Positions 63,827 through 64,000 of a stretch of DNA of 64,000 nucleotides are shown one piece after another. The notes beneath the pieces are model-generated. The model was not told the origin of the DNA, made no database searches, and saw only the letters and a list, made by a program, of their open reading frames with translations. The stretch is from Paenibacillus agri (GTDB lineage: Bacteria > Bacillota > Bacilli > Paenibacillales > Paenibacillaceae): assembly GCF_013359945.1 (NCBI RefSeq), contig NZ_JABWCS010000218.1, positions 1-64,000 on the forward strand. The letters run 5' to 3'. Made by a program: the position numbers and the translations under genes. Numbering within the stretch: position 1 is the first letter of the stretch; each line of letters begins with the position of its first letter.

Positions 63827-64000
63827 TAGTCTCACCCTCCGTCAGTTTCAGGAATAGCTGTTCCAGTGTCGGGTTGATTTTATGCACGCCCCGGACTTCC
63901 ACTCCAGCCATGACAAGCACAGCCACAATCTCCGGGATCAGACTGTCATCCATAATCGTAATCAATGAGTTTGGCCCCATGCCTGCGATCACACTGTCAT
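63819..64000 (-). CDS. ABC transporter ATP-binding protein (3' part only)
   Basis: Only the last 60 codons lie in the window. The sequence (AGMGPNSLITIMDDSLIPEIV, VEVRGVHKINPTLEQLFLKLTEGETID) is the C-terminal region typical of ABC-2 exporter ATPases (EcsA/CcmA-like), where DPSLEDVFLKLT-like endings are common. It overlaps the permease gene that follows, so the two form an exporter operon. Walker motifs lie beyond the window end. Confidence 0.85.
   Translation of the reverse strand, partial: DSVIAGMGPNSLITIMDDSLIPEIVAVLVMAGVEVRGVHKINPTLEQLFLKLTEGETID

Overview
The window looks like chromosomal DNA of a Paenibacillus-type spore-forming Firmicute of middling GC content. The evidence is a collagen-like exosporium protein with a BclB-type C-terminal domain at the left edge, AGGAGG-type ribosome binding sites, sigma-A promoters, Fur boxes, adjacent parE-parC, a Ctc/L25 gene, a bacillus-type bactofilin cluster, and abundant MFS, ABC, GNAT and hybrid-kinase genes. 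I see no rRNA, tRNA, IS element, prophage or CRISPR array.

Layout. 0-6.5 kb: bclB-like gene fragment, cysJI sulfite reductase, a QorB-like quinone reductase with a promoter/operator palindrome, lspA. 6.7-12.1 kb: a three-gene signalling operon (Hpt-REC-GGDEF-REC protein, single-domain response regulator, multi-sensor hybrid kinase). 12.3-14 kb: the ACT/PFL (UPF0237/UPF0210) pair. 14.8-18 kb: a 7TM hybrid kinase carrying two kinase cores. 18.5-20 kb: an ECF41-type sigma factor with its carboxymuconolactone-decarboxylase-like partner and a matching promoter. 20-22.8 kb: a Fur-boxed siderophore-binding lipoprotein and a Btr-like AraC/binding-protein fusion. 22.8-27.2 kb: MFS pump/MarR pair with twin operators, a DJ-1/PfpI protein and a second MFS pump. 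27.4-33.9 kb: a six-gene operon that would import a nucleoside-like solute (PotABCD-type ABC transporter) and break it down (nucleoside hydrolase, adenine deaminase). 34.1-36.5 kb: small genes and a decayed siderophore locus. 36.9-40.5 kb: MFS pump and bactofilin operon. 41.6-43 kb: ctc with an attenuator-like leader, and a GNAT gene. 43.1-50 kb: an opp/dpp peptide transporter and an ArsR-like regulator. 50-56 kb: GNAT genes, Fur-controlled flavodoxin, VOC/AraC pair, RNA-modification genes. 57.3-64 kb: MarR gene, parC, parE and an ABC-2 exporter cut by the window end.

The most unusual signal lies between the genes. Three intergenic regions (about 14.42-14.60, 35.43-35.61 and 56.67-56.86 kb) carry the same roughly 180-bp architecture: four short palindromes with centres 51, 62 or 63, and 51 bp apart, arranged as a mirror-symmetric (two-fold) array. 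Two copies share one palindrome sequence (GTACAATATTGCAC-like) and align without gaps over their whole length. The third uses an unrelated palindrome (TTAACAGGA...TCCTGTTAA) at almost exactly the same geometry. A partial fourth copy at 18.24-18.38 kb has recognisable units at three of the four expected positions. Conserved spacing with changed sequence suggests a real dispersed element, either a multi-site protein-binding array or a four-hairpin RNA. I do not recognise it. Several other intergenic stretches hold tandem repeats with periods of about 41, 127, 16 and 12 bp, plus a 36-bp hairpin repeat present twice.
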